44,228 nucleotides of DNA from JBOFLG01 sp051657745 (GTDB lineage Bacteria; Actinomycetota; Actinomycetes; Actinomycetales; Dermatophilaceae). This document shows positions 33,769-44,228 of the stretch, piece by piece. The stretch's first letter is position 1. Each line of letters opens with the position of its first letter. Under the pieces are notes generated by a model. That model had not been told where the DNA came from. It made no database searches and saw nothing but the letters and a program-made list of their open reading frames with translations. The stretch covers positions 1 to 44,228 of the forward strand of contig JBOFLG010000051.1 of assembly GCA_051657745.1 (NCBI GenBank), given 5' to 3'. The position numbers were made by a program, and so were the translations under genes.

Positions 33769-33883
33769 TTGTCGTCCGTGCGCACGGACCTTTCCGAGTG
33801 TCGAACTCCTGCGGAGCGACTGAATCTAGGATGACGCTCGCGCCTTTCGCGCCCTCTCTCGCCGAGTCCTAGGAATTCCTCTC

Positions 33884-34699
33884 GTGTCTGCGCTCCGTCG
33901 AGCGGCCTATAGCGCCGCACTGCTTACCGCCACCGCAGCGCTCTCCGCCTGCGGCACCATCGCTACGCCCGTTGCTCCCGAGCCGGTCGTGAGCGCGTCG
34001 CCTGCTGCCGCCACCGGCCCGAAAGTCGGCGACACTCTCGCCCTCACCGCCTTGGCGGCGGACAGCGGCGCGGCCGTCGTTGCCAAGAAGACGGCGCGCA
34101 TGACGATGACCGTGACTGGTGCCCAGCAGGGCACGTACGAGGCCGATGTCGACTACCGGGGCGCGAAGTCCTCGGTGTCGATGGTGGTGACCCAGGGCGG
34201 ACAGACCATCGACGTCCGGTTCGTCGGGGGAGTGATGTACATCGGCAGCGACAGCCTCGCTGCCCAGGCAGGCGGCAAACCGTGGATCACAATCGACCCC
34301 GCCGGCAAGGACGCAGTATCGAAGGCGTTGGGGCCGTTCCTCGCCCAGATGGAGGCCTCTTTCGTCAACCCGGCGGAACAGCTCACGGGCTATGACGGTG
34401 TCAACGCCCAGGTCACTGCCGTGGAGGCGGACCGCGTCACCTATACGGTGGCCCTCACCGCCGAGCAACTACGGGCCGCCGCGACACAGGCTGCCATCCC
34501 CACTCTTGACGAGACAGCTCTTGCCCAGCTGCCCAATGGCGTTACCTACGAGATGACTGTCGATGCAGCCATGCTGCCGGTGTCGATGTCGATGGAGATA
34601 GCCGGCCAGTCCATGGACGTCGAGTACTCCGACTGGGGGAAGCCGGTGACTATCGTCGCGCCCACGAGGTCCGAGGTTGGCTCCATCGAGGAGCCCTGA
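33884..34699 (+). CDS. Secreted lipoprotein, LppX/LprAFG-like
   Basis: A 271-residue predicted lipoprotein. The signal peptide has RRAAYSAALLTATAALSACG with the lipobox LSAC, so Cys23 would be lipidated and anchor the protein to the outer face of the membrane. The mature part resembles the LppX/LprG/LolA-like fold by its series of short beta segments (ARMTMTVTGAQQGTYEADVDYRG, VRFVGGVMYIGSD, VTYEMTVDAAMLPVSMSME). Relatives bind lipids. A lipoprotein between rplA and rplJ is seen in other actinobacteria. The GTG at 33884 has no Shine-Dalgarno; TAGGAAT (33870-33876) 7 nt upstream suggests a leaderless start, while TAGGAT at 33827 is an alternative -10. Confidence 0.75.
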   Translation: MSALRRAAYSAALLTATAALSACGTIATPVAPEPVVSASPAAATGPKVGDTLALTALAADSGAAVVAKKTARMTMTVTGAQQGTYEADVDYRGAKSSVSMVVTQGGQTIDVRFVGGVMYIGSDSLAAQAGGKPWITIDPAGKDAVSKALGPFLAQMEASFVNPAEQLTGYDGVNAQVTAVEADRVTYTVALTAEQLRAAATQAAIPTLDETALAQLPNGVTYEMTVDAAMLPVSMSMEIAGQSMDVEYSDWGKPVTIVAPTRSEVGSIEEP

Positions 34700-34719
34700 C
34701 GGTTCGGGTTTTCGCCGAT

Positions 34720-34749
34720 TTGGGCCGCAGTGGGCACGTCGCCTAGTGT
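34720..34749 (+). promoter_or_regulatory. Promoter of rplJ-rplL
   Basis: TTGGGC (34720-34725), an 18-nt spacer and TAGTGT (34744-34749) precede a 205-nt leader to rplJ. Position immediately upstream of a probable L10 leader supports it. Confidence 0.5.
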
Positions 34750-34755
34750 TGGGGC

Positions 34756-34960
34756 GTCCAAAGACCGCCGGTTGTCACGTGCACCCGCACGAGACCGAAG
34801 GCTTCGCGAGAGCGGGCGACCAGCGCAGGCCACGACGCGAACGCCACCGATATCGGACCTCAGATCCGTCGCCGGGTGGCACTCGTATCCCGTGCCCTGC
34901 GCCGGGTCCTTCTTTCGTGAGCCGTCGCCGTCGGTCCGACACCGACGGAAGGAGGCGCCC
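34756..34960 (+). ncRNA. Probable L10 (rplJ) mRNA leader
   Basis: About 205 nt of structured-looking, non-coding sequence lies between the predicted start point and rplJ. It holds AAAGACCGCCGG near its 5' end and GGGCGACCAGCGCAGGC farther on, segments that recall the kink-turn L10-binding leader known upstream of rplJ in many bacteria. A perfect hairpin, CCGTCGGT-CCGAC-ACCGACGG (34928-34948), ends directly before the AAGGAGG ribosome-binding site. L10(L12)4 would bind the leader and repress translation of rplJ and rplL. I did not fold it or compare it with a covariance model. Confidence 0.55.
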
Positions 34961-35611
34961 ATGTCTCGTGCTGACAAGGCCGCGGCGATCGCCGAGATCT
35001 CAGAAAAGTTTCGGAATTCGAACGCCGCTGTCCTGACCGAGTATCGCGGGCTCACGGTCCAACAGATCACCGAGCTCCGCACCTCGTTGCGAGGCCACGC
35101 GACCTACGCCGTGGTCAAGAACACGCTCACCGAACTTGCTGCCAAGGACGCTGGCATTGCCGCGTTCGATGGGCAGCTCGTCGGCCCCTCCGCCATCGCC
35201 TTCGTGAATGGCGACCCCGTGGAGGCTGCCAAGGGTCTGCGTGACTTCGCCAAGGCCAACCCGCTGCTCGTCATCAAGAGCGGCATGCTCGGCGGTGCTG
35301 CTCTCAGCGCCGCCGAGATCACCAAGCTCGCCGACCTGGAGTCCCGTGAGGTACTCCTCGCCAAGTTGGCTGGCGCAATGAACGCCTCGCTCAGCGGGGC
35401 TGTCTCGCTGTTCGCTGCTCCGCTGTCGCAGGCCGCTCGTGCCGTCGATGCGCTGCGGGCGAAGGTCGAGCAGGATGAGCCGTCGGCGGATGCCGCAGCG
35501 CTCGCGACCGATTTCGTGGGCGACGAGTCCACCTCAGAGGCCGAGTCGACCCCCGCCGCTGCCGAGGCCGATTCGTCCACCGACGCCGCCACGGGTGGCG
35601 ACGCTGGTTGA
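34961..35611 (+). CDS. rplJ: 50S ribosomal protein L10
   Basis: A 216-residue stalk base protein that anchors L7/L12 dimers and binds 23S rRNA with L11. Conserved parts are KAAAIAEISEKFRNSNAAVLTEYRGLTVQQITELR (about residues 6-40), the Lys-Asn-Thr motif YAVVKNTLTELAAK (about 50-63), and KSGMLGGAALSAAEITKLADLESREVLLAKLAG (about 106-138). A C-terminal helix for L12 binding is followed by an acidic, Ala/Ser/Glu-rich tail of about 45 residues, longer than usual. The ATG at 34961 follows the strong site GGAAGGAGG. Cotranscribed with rplL, 66 bp downstream; probably autoregulated through its leader. Confidence 0.97.
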   Translation: MSRADKAAAIAEISEKFRNSNAAVLTEYRGLTVQQITELRTSLRGHATYAVVKNTLTELAAKDAGIAAFDGQLVGPSAIAFVNGDPVEAAKGLRDFAKANPLLVIKSGMLGGAALSAAEITKLADLESREVLLAKLAGAMNASLSGAVSLFAAPLSQAARAVDALRAKVEQDEPSADAAALATDFVGDESTSEAESTPAAAEADSSTDAATGGDAG

Positions 35612-35677
35612 CCTCCGGGTCCGCCCAATCCCGATGTATCGCCACTCATGGCACACCAGAACGAAAGGACGCCAGAC

Positions 35678-36067
35678 ATGGCCAAGCTCAGCACTGACGA
35701 GCTCCTTGACGCTTTCAAGGAGATGACCCTTATCGAGCTCTCGGAGTTCGTCAAGCAGTTCGAAGAGACCTTCGGGGTGACCGCAGCCGCCCCTGTTGCG
35801 ATCGCCGCGGGAGCCCCAGCCGCCGGTGGTGGCGATGTGCCCGCTGCAGAGGAGCAGGACGAGTTCGATGTCGTTCTCGAGGCTGCGGGCGACAAGAAGA
35901 TTGCCGTCATCAAGGAAGTTCGGGCGCTGACTTCGCTCGGTCTCAAGGAGGCCAAGGATCTGGTGGACGGCGCTCCGAAGGCCGTTCTCGAGAAGGTCGA
36001 CAAGGCGGCAGCCGAGAAGGCCAAGGAGCAGCTTGAAGGCGCTGGTGCCACCGTCACGCTCAAGTGA
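35678..36067 (+). CDS. rplL: 50S ribosomal protein L7/L12
   Basis: A 129-residue stalk protein, present as dimers on L10, that recruits translational GTPases. The N-terminal dimerisation part is KLSTDELLDAFKEMTLIELSEFVKQFEETFGV (about residues 3-34). An Ala/Gly/Pro hinge (about 35-57) follows, then the C-terminal domain EFDVVLEAAGDKKIAVIKEVRALTSLGLKEAKDLVDGAPK (about 64-103). The ATG at 35678 was chosen over an in-frame ATG at 35648 because GAAAGGAC lies 8-10 nt upstream and the conserved N-terminus begins here. It ends the rplJL unit before a strong terminator hairpin. Confidence 0.97.
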   Translation: MAKLSTDELLDAFKEMTLIELSEFVKQFEETFGVTAAAPVAIAAGAPAAGGGDVPAAEEQDEFDVVLEAAGDKKIAVIKEVRALTSLGLKEAKDLVDGAPKAVLEKVDKAAAEKAKEQLEGAGATVTLK

Positions 36068-36100
36068 CACGGTCCCCGCGAGGGGCCTGAGTACTCCGTC

Positions 36101-36138
36101 GAACGGGCGGGCTGGACTTCGGTCCGGCCCGCCCGTTC
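36101..36138 (+). terminator. Terminator hairpin after rplL
   Basis: A 17-bp stem (36101-36117 with 36122-36138, one G-U pair) closed by a TTCG tetraloop, 33 bp after the rplL stop. It is very stable by inspection. No T-run follows. Confidence 0.9.
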
Positions 36139-36463
36139 AGCGTACGGCGGGACCGGCCGGGCGGCTCGAGCCTGCCCAGGTGCTTGACGTGAGCCACGCG
36201 GGCCGTCATCCTCGTGCCGTCGCCTGGTACGTCAGTTGCCACTAGTCCTGCCCGAGGAGATCCATGCGGGCTGGACTCTCGCGCTATACACGGGTATGCT
36301 GTCGCGTTGCGCTGCCCTCTAATTTCCCTTGCTCGTTGTCGAGCCTCCTCATCGTCATGCCCCCGGTTGCCCGGGCGGAAGTGCGTGCGGGGGTCACGAT
36401 GGTCCGGCCGGGTTGGGAGTAGCCATCTCGCACGACTGACCAGGCCCGTGGAAGGAACCCTCC
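36139..36463 (+). promoter_or_regulatory. rpoB: rpoB upstream region with promoter
   Basis: This 325-bp gap contains no gene I can support. The best promoter is TGGACT (36272-36277), 17 nt, TATGCT (36295-36300), giving a start near 36306 and a leader of about 158 nt. A second candidate is TTGACG (36184-36189), 17 nt, CATCCT (36207-36212). GGAAGGA precedes the TTG start codon of rpoB. Because a strong terminator separates it from rplL, rpoBC is probably transcribed mostly from here. Confidence 0.55.
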
Positions 36464-39400
36464 TTGGCTGCCTCGCGCACCGCGTCCCCCGCAGTTTCCA
36501 CCGCACTGACGGCTTCGGGCCGTCTGTCCTTCGCCAAGATTCGTGAGCCAATGGAGGTGCCCGACCTCCTCGCACTGCAGACCGAGAGTTTTGACTGGCT
36601 GCTCGGCAACGAGCGCTGGCAGTCCAGGGTCTCCGCCGCTCGGGCGGACGGGCGCGACGATATCCCTGACCGGTCAGGGCTGGAGGAGATTTTCGAGGAA
36701 ATTTCCCCGATCGAGGACTTCGGCGGGTCGATGTCCCTCAGTTTCCGTGACCACCGTTTTGAAGACGTCAAGTACTCGATCGAAGACTGCCGGGAGCGTG
36801 ACCAGACCTACTCGGCACCGCTCTTCGTAACGGCTGAATTCATGAACAACGTCACTGGTGAAATTAAGAGCCAGACGGTGTTTATGGGTGACTTCCCGCT
36901 GATGACCGAGCGTGGCACCTTCATCATCAACGGCACGGAGCGCGTCGTCGTCTCCCAGTTGGTGCGCAGCCCTGGGGTTTACTTCGAGCGCACGCCGGAC
37001 AAAACCTCCGACAAGGACGTCTACACCGCGAAGGTCATCCCGAGTCGGGGTGCCTGGCTGGAGTTCGAGGTCGACAAACGGGATATGGTCGGCGTCCGGG
37101 TCGACCGCAAGCGAAAGCAGTCGGTCACGGTGCTGCTCAAGGCGCTCGGCTGGGGTGCCGACCGCATTCTCGAGGAATTCGGCGACTACGAGTCGATTCG
37201 GATGACCTTGGAAAAGGACCACACCACCGACCAGGACGATGCCCTCCTCGATATCTACCGCAAGCTCCGTCCGGGTGAACCACCGACCAAAGAGGCAGCG
37301 CAGTCGCTGCTCGACAACTTGTACTTCAACGGCAAGCGCTACGACCTGGCCAAGGTTGGCCGCTATAAGATCAACAAGAAGCTCGGCGTCGATAACGAGT
37401 TGACCCAGTCGACTCTCACCATCGACGACGTCGTCGCCACGATCAAGTACCTCGTCGCGCTACACGCCGGGGAAGAGACCATTGCTGGCACCCGCCGTGG
37501 TGAGGCAGTCGAGTTGCGCGCCGAGACCGACGACATCGACCACTTCGGCAACCGACGGTTGCGCAATGTCGGCGAGCTCATCCAGAACCAGGTCCGTACC
37601 GGCCTGTCTCGGATGGAGCGCGTCGTCCGGGAGCGGATGACGACCCAGGACGTCGAGGCCATCACCCCGCAGACGCTGATCAACATCCGCCCAGTGGTGG
37701 CGTCGATCAAGGAGTTTTTCGGCACCAGCCAACTGTCCCAGTTCATGGATCAGAACAACCCGCTGGCAGGCCTGACGCACAAGCGCCGCCTGTCGGCCCT
37801 CGGCCCAGGAGGTCTATCTCGCGACCGTGCCGGCATGGATGTCCGAGATGTCCACCCGTCGCACTACGGCCGGATGTGCCCCATCGAGACTCCCGAAGGG
37901 CCGAACATCGGGCTGATCGGCTCGCTGGCGTCCTATGGGCGGATCAACTCGTTCGGCTTCATCGAGACCCCGTATCGCAAGGTCGAGAAGGGCCGGATCA
38001 CCGACAACGTGCACTACCTCTCGGCTGACGAGGAGGACGAGCACGTCATCGCCCAGGCAAACGCCGCCCTGAACGAGAAGGGCGATCGCTTCGCCCAAGA
38101 GCGGGTGCTGGTGCGGGTCAAGGGCGGCGAGGTCGAGTACGTCCCGGCCGAGGAGGTCGACTACATCGACGTCTCGCCGCGCCAGATGGTCTCGGCAGCC
38201 ACCGCGTTGATTCCATTCCTCGAGCACGACGACGCTAACCGTGCGCTGATGGGCTCGAACATGCAGCGGCAAGCAGTGCCCCTGGTGCGCGCCGAGGCGC
38301 CGCTGGTCGGTACTGGTATGGAGTACCGCGCAGCGGTCGACTCCGGTGATGTCGTGGTGGCTGAGAAGGCCGGTGTCGTGACCGAGGTTTCGGCTGACCT
38401 GGTCACCATCGCGCAGGACGACGGCACCAGCCGGACCTATCGGATCAGCAAGTTCGCTCGCTCCAATCAGGGCAACAGTTACAACCAGGTGGTGCGGGTC
38501 GATGAAGGCCAGCGGGTGGAGGCCGGGCGACTAATCGCCGACGGTCCGGCCACCGAGGGCGGCGAGATGGCCCTTGGGCGAAACCTTCTGGTCGCATTCA
38601 TGCCCTGGGAGGGCCACAACTACGAAGACGCGATCATCCTGAGCCAGCGCCTGGTCCAAGACGACGTGCTGTCCTCCATCCACATCGAGGAACACGAGGT
38701 CGACGCTCGCGACACCAAGCTCGGGCCAGAAGAAATCACCCGAGACATCCCGAACGTGAGCGAGGACGTCCTCGCGGACCTCGACGAACGCGGCATCATT
38801 CGAATCGGTGCCGAGGTGCGCGACGGTGACCTGCTGGTCGGCAAGGTCACGCCGAAGGGCGAGACCGAGCTGACCCCGGAGGAGCGGCTGCTCCGGGCGA
38901 TCTTCGGAGAGAAAGCTCGCGAGGTCCGTGACACGTCGCTGAAGGTCCCGCACGGCGAGACCGGCACGGTGATCGGCGTCAAGGTGTTCGACAAAGACGA
39001 GGGCGACGAGTTGCCGCCGGGCGTCAACCAGCTCGTGCGGGTGTACGTCGCGAACAAGCGCAAGATCACCGATGGCGACAAACTCGCTGGACGACATGGC
39101 AACAAGGGCGTCATCTCCAAGATCCTTCCCGTCGAGGACATGCCGTTCCTTGAGGACGGCACTGCGGTCGACGTCGTGCTCAACCCGCTCGGTGTCCCGG
39201 GCCGCATGAACGTCGGGCAGATCCTCGAACTACACCTCGGCTGGGCTGCCAGCCGGGGGTGGGAGGTCGCGGGGAGCCCCGATTGGGCCGCGCAGGTGCC
39301 GGCGGAAGGCCGGGCGGCCGCTCCAGGAACTCGGGTTGCCTCGCCGGTGTTCGACGGCGTTCGCGAAGACGAGATCGTCGGGCTGCTCGAAAGCACCACA

Positions 39401-39952
39401 CCGACCCGCGACGGGCAACGTCTGGTGGATGGGTCCGGCAAGGCGCGACTCTTCGATGGTCGATCCGGCGAGCCGTTCCCCGAGCCGGTGTCGGTTGGCT
39501 ATATGTACATCCTCAAGTTGCACCACCTCGTCGATGACAAGATCCACGCGCGGAGCACCGGTCCGTACTCGATGATCACCCAGCAGCCGCTCGGTGGGAA
39601 GGCACAGTTCGGTGGACAGCGGTTCGGCGAGATGGAGGTCTGGGCGCTCGAGGCGTACGGAGCGGCGTACGCGCTGCAGGAACTGCTCACCATCAAGTCT
39701 GACGACGTCAACGGTCGAGTGAAGGTGTACGAGGCCATCGTCAAGGGCGAGAACATCCCGGAGCCCGGCATTCCCGAGTCGTTCAAGGTGCTCATCAAGG
39801 AGATGCAGAGCCTCTGCCTCAACGTGGAGGTGCTCTCCACCGATGGCAGCACCATCGAGATGCGTGAGGCCGAAGAAGACGTCTTCCGGGCCGCCGAGGA
39901 ACTCGGCATTGACCTCTCTCGCCGCGAGCCCAGCAGCGTCGAAGAGGTCTAA
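36464..39952 (+). CDS. rpoB: DNA-directed RNA polymerase subunit beta
   Basis: The 1162-residue beta subunit of RNA polymerase. The start is TTG at 36464, as in mycobacterial rpoB, with GGAAGGA upstream; the conserved part begins SFAKIREPMEVPDLLALQTESFDWL (about residues 22-46). The rifampicin region lies at about 420-450 (GTSQLSQFMDQNNPL, then THKRRLSALGPGG). Asp429, His439 and Ser444 occupy the three main resistance positions and are all wild type, so rifampicin sensitivity is predicted from the target. Later blocks include GQNLLVAFMPWEGHNYEDAI-like GRNLLVAFMPWEGHNYEDA, KRKITDGDKLAGRHGNKGV and the C-terminal clamp LHHLVDDKIHARSTGPYS and QPLGGKAQFGGQRFGEMEVWALEAYGA. Full length, no lesions seen. 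Followed at 135 bp by rpoC. Confidence 0.98.
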   Translation: MAASRTASPAVSTALTASGRLSFAKIREPMEVPDLLALQTESFDWLLGNERWQSRVSAARADGRDDIPDRSGLEEIFEEISPIEDFGGSMSLSFRDHRFEDVKYSIEDCRERDQTYSAPLFVTAEFMNNVTGEIKSQTVFMGDFPLMTERGTFIINGTERVVVSQLVRSPGVYFERTPDKTSDKDVYTAKVIPSRGAWLEFEVDKRDMVGVRVDRKRKQSVTVLLKALGWGADRILEEFGDYESIRMTLEKDHTTDQDDALLDIYRKLRPGEPPTKEAAQSLLDNLYFNGKRYDLAKVGRYKINKKLGVDNELTQSTLTIDDVVATIKYLVALHAGEETIAGTRRGEAVELRAETDDIDHFGNRRLRNVGELIQNQVRTGLSRMERVVRERMTTQDVEAITPQTLINIRPVVASIKEFFGTSQLSQFMDQNNPLAGLTHKRRLSALGPGGLSRDRAGMDVRDVHPSHYGRMCPIETPEGPNIGLIGSLASYGRINSFGFIETPYRKVEKGRITDNVHYLSADEEDEHVIAQANAALNEKGDRFAQERVLVRVKGGEVEYVPAEEVDYIDVSPRQMVSAATALIPFLEHDDANRALMGSNMQRQAVPLVRAEAPLVGTGMEYRAAVDSGDVVVAEKAGVVTEVSADLVTIAQDDGTSRTYRISKFARSNQGNSYNQVVRVDEGQRVEAGRLIADGPATEGGEMALGRNLLVAFMPWEGHNYEDAIILSQRLVQDDVLSSIHIEEHEVDARDTKLGPEEITRDIPNVSEDVLADLDERGIIRIGAEVRDGDLLVGKVTPKGETELTPEERLLRAIFGEKAREVRDTSLKVPHGETGTVIGVKVFDKDEGDELPPGVNQLVRVYVANKRKITDGDKLAGRHGNKGVISKILPVEDMPFLEDGTAVDVVLNPLGVPGRMNVGQILELHLGWAASRGWEVAGSPDWAAQVPAEGRAAAPGTRVASPVFDGVREDEIVGLLESTTPTRDGQRLVDGSGKARLFDGRSGEPFPEPVSVGYMYILKLHHLVDDKIHARSTGPYSMITQQPLGGKAQFGGQRFGEMEVWALEAYGAAYALQELLTIKSDDVNGRVKVYEAIVKGENIPEPGIPESFKVLIKEMQSLCLNVEVLSTDGSTIEMREAEEDVFRAAEELGIDLSRREPSSVEEV

Positions 39953-39991
39953 CCCGGATGAAGCCGCAAGCGGGATAAGACTGGCTACCTG

Positions 39992-40022
39992 GGATGGACG
40001 GTCGGCTGGGCGCAGCCCATCC
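39992..40022 (+). other. Hairpin between rpoB and rpoC
   Basis: GGATG (39992-39996) with CATCC (40018-40022), and GGCTG (40004-40008) with CAGCC (40013-40017), can form a two-part stem with a 7-nt bulge in the 135-bp rpoB-rpoC gap. It could act in mRNA processing or differential expression, or be of no consequence. No T-run follows. Confidence 0.3.
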
Positions 40023-40087
40023 TGGTCGTTCGTCCCGCCACAGACGTAGAGCAAACGTTCACGAGAACGAGAGTAGGGAAGCACCAC

Positions 40088-43978
<3,891 letters not shown>

Positions 43979-43990
43979 GGAGCCACTCTC

Positions 43991-44029
43991 GATGGCGGGC
44001 GTGTCGGTCTCACCGGCAGGCCCGCCATC
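43991..44029 (+). terminator. Terminator hairpin after rpoC
   Basis: GATGGCGGGC (43991-44000) pairs perfectly with GCCCGCCATC (44020-44029). The 19-nt loop contains a second stem, CGGT-CTC-ACCG. It lies 12 bp after the rpoC stop and may also serve the incoming minus-strand gene. Confidence 0.8.
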
Positions 44030-44123
44030 AGTGGTGTTGGCTGCCACGGGTGTCCGGTCTCGCAGCGGGTGGACAGTGTCCGCTGATTGAGGCTGGTCAT
44101 GGATACCTACTCGCCCGTGGTGG

Positions 44124-44228
44124 TCATCCCCGCACTGTGAGGTCGTAGACCGCGGCGTCGCCGTTCTCGAAGCGTCGTGTCGCGTACGGCTCGAGGGTTG
44201 TCGCAGAGGGCCGGGTCTTGTCTACGTA
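44124..44228 (-). CDS. C-terminal end of an unidentified protein (partial)
   Basis: On the minus strand an open frame enters from the window edge and ends with TGA at 44126-44124. Its 34 residues include TTLEPYATRRFENGDAAVY and end DLTVRG. Codon use (third positions mostly G or C) and a sensible hydrophilic composition argue that it is real. The ending around FENGDAAVYDL resembles C-termini of actinobacterial multi-span membrane proteins, but this is too short to name a family. The start lies outside the window. It is convergent with rpoC. Confidence 0.5.
   Translation of the reverse strand, partial: YVDKTRPSATTLEPYATRRFENGDAAVYDLTVRG

Noticed and set aside
37719..37812. Possible rifampicin-resistance change in rpoB
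   Set aside because: The key positions Asp429, His439 and Ser444 carry the sensitive-type residues, so nothing unusual is present.

Overview
The window is high-GC DNA from an actinobacterium (class Actinomycetes; order not resolved). Pointers are GTG/TTG starts, several probable leaderless promoters, NusG with a long acidic N-terminal extension, a TTG-started RpoB, and the gene order rpmG - hadA - hadB - ... - tRNA-Trp - secE - nusG - rplK - rplA - ... - rplJ - rplL - rpoB - rpoC, which matches the core segment known from Mycobacterium and relatives.

Layout. (1) 1-5200, accessory: type II dehydroquinase (aroQ); a two-gene operon of an ABM-like protein and an FAD monooxygenase, divergent from a TetR regulator; a short TPR-type gene remnant; and a Fic-family AMP-transferase gene whose promoter is flanked by a near-perfect inverted repeat. 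(2) 5258-8806: a fused, asymmetric ABC exporter. (3) 8822-23691: a complete type I-E CRISPR-Cas locus, cas3-cas8e-cse2-cas7-cas5-cas6-cas1-cas2. All seven junctions overlap by 4 nt. It is followed only 9 bp later by an array of 94 full repeats (61-bp period) plus a broken terminal repeat. (4) 23714-25335: endonuclease IV and a short-chain dehydrogenase. (5) 25638-31068: tRNA-Thr, tRNA-Met, rpmG, hadA, hadB, murB, then adenosine deaminase and an aminotransferase on the minus strand, then tRNA-Trp. (6) 31177-43978: secE, nusG, rplK, rplA, a lipoprotein, rplJ, rplL, rpoB, rpoC. (7) The last 105 bases hold the C-terminus of a minus-strand gene.

Most notable observation: the whole CRISPR-Cas locus lies between two 40-bp direct repeats (8782-8821 and 23652-23691) that differ at one base and are offset by 14,870 bp. 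The left copy is the 3' end of the ABC exporter gene plus the following bases. The right copy forms, with the sequence after it, a long stem-loop abutting the stop codon of the convergent nfo gene. The repeat ends inside the apical loop of that stem-loop. The simplest reading is that the complete CRISPR-Cas locus entered the loop of a bidirectional terminator as one discrete unit, leaving the exporter gene intact. No integrase or transposase is visible. The leader-distal end of the array is decaying (point changes, a repeat split by a 44-bp insert), one internal repeat looks eroded, and one spacer is duplicated in tandem.

How the genes work together: region 2-8.8 kb looks like a defence/resistance neighbourhood (TetR-controlled oxidation, exporter, Fic protein). 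The Cas proteins form the Cascade complex (Cas8e, Cse2, Cas7, Cas5, Cas6), the Cas3 nuclease-helicase and the Cas1-Cas2 adaptation complex. The right half is essential transcription and translation machinery. Coordinates and motifs were read by eye; no database search or folding program was run.
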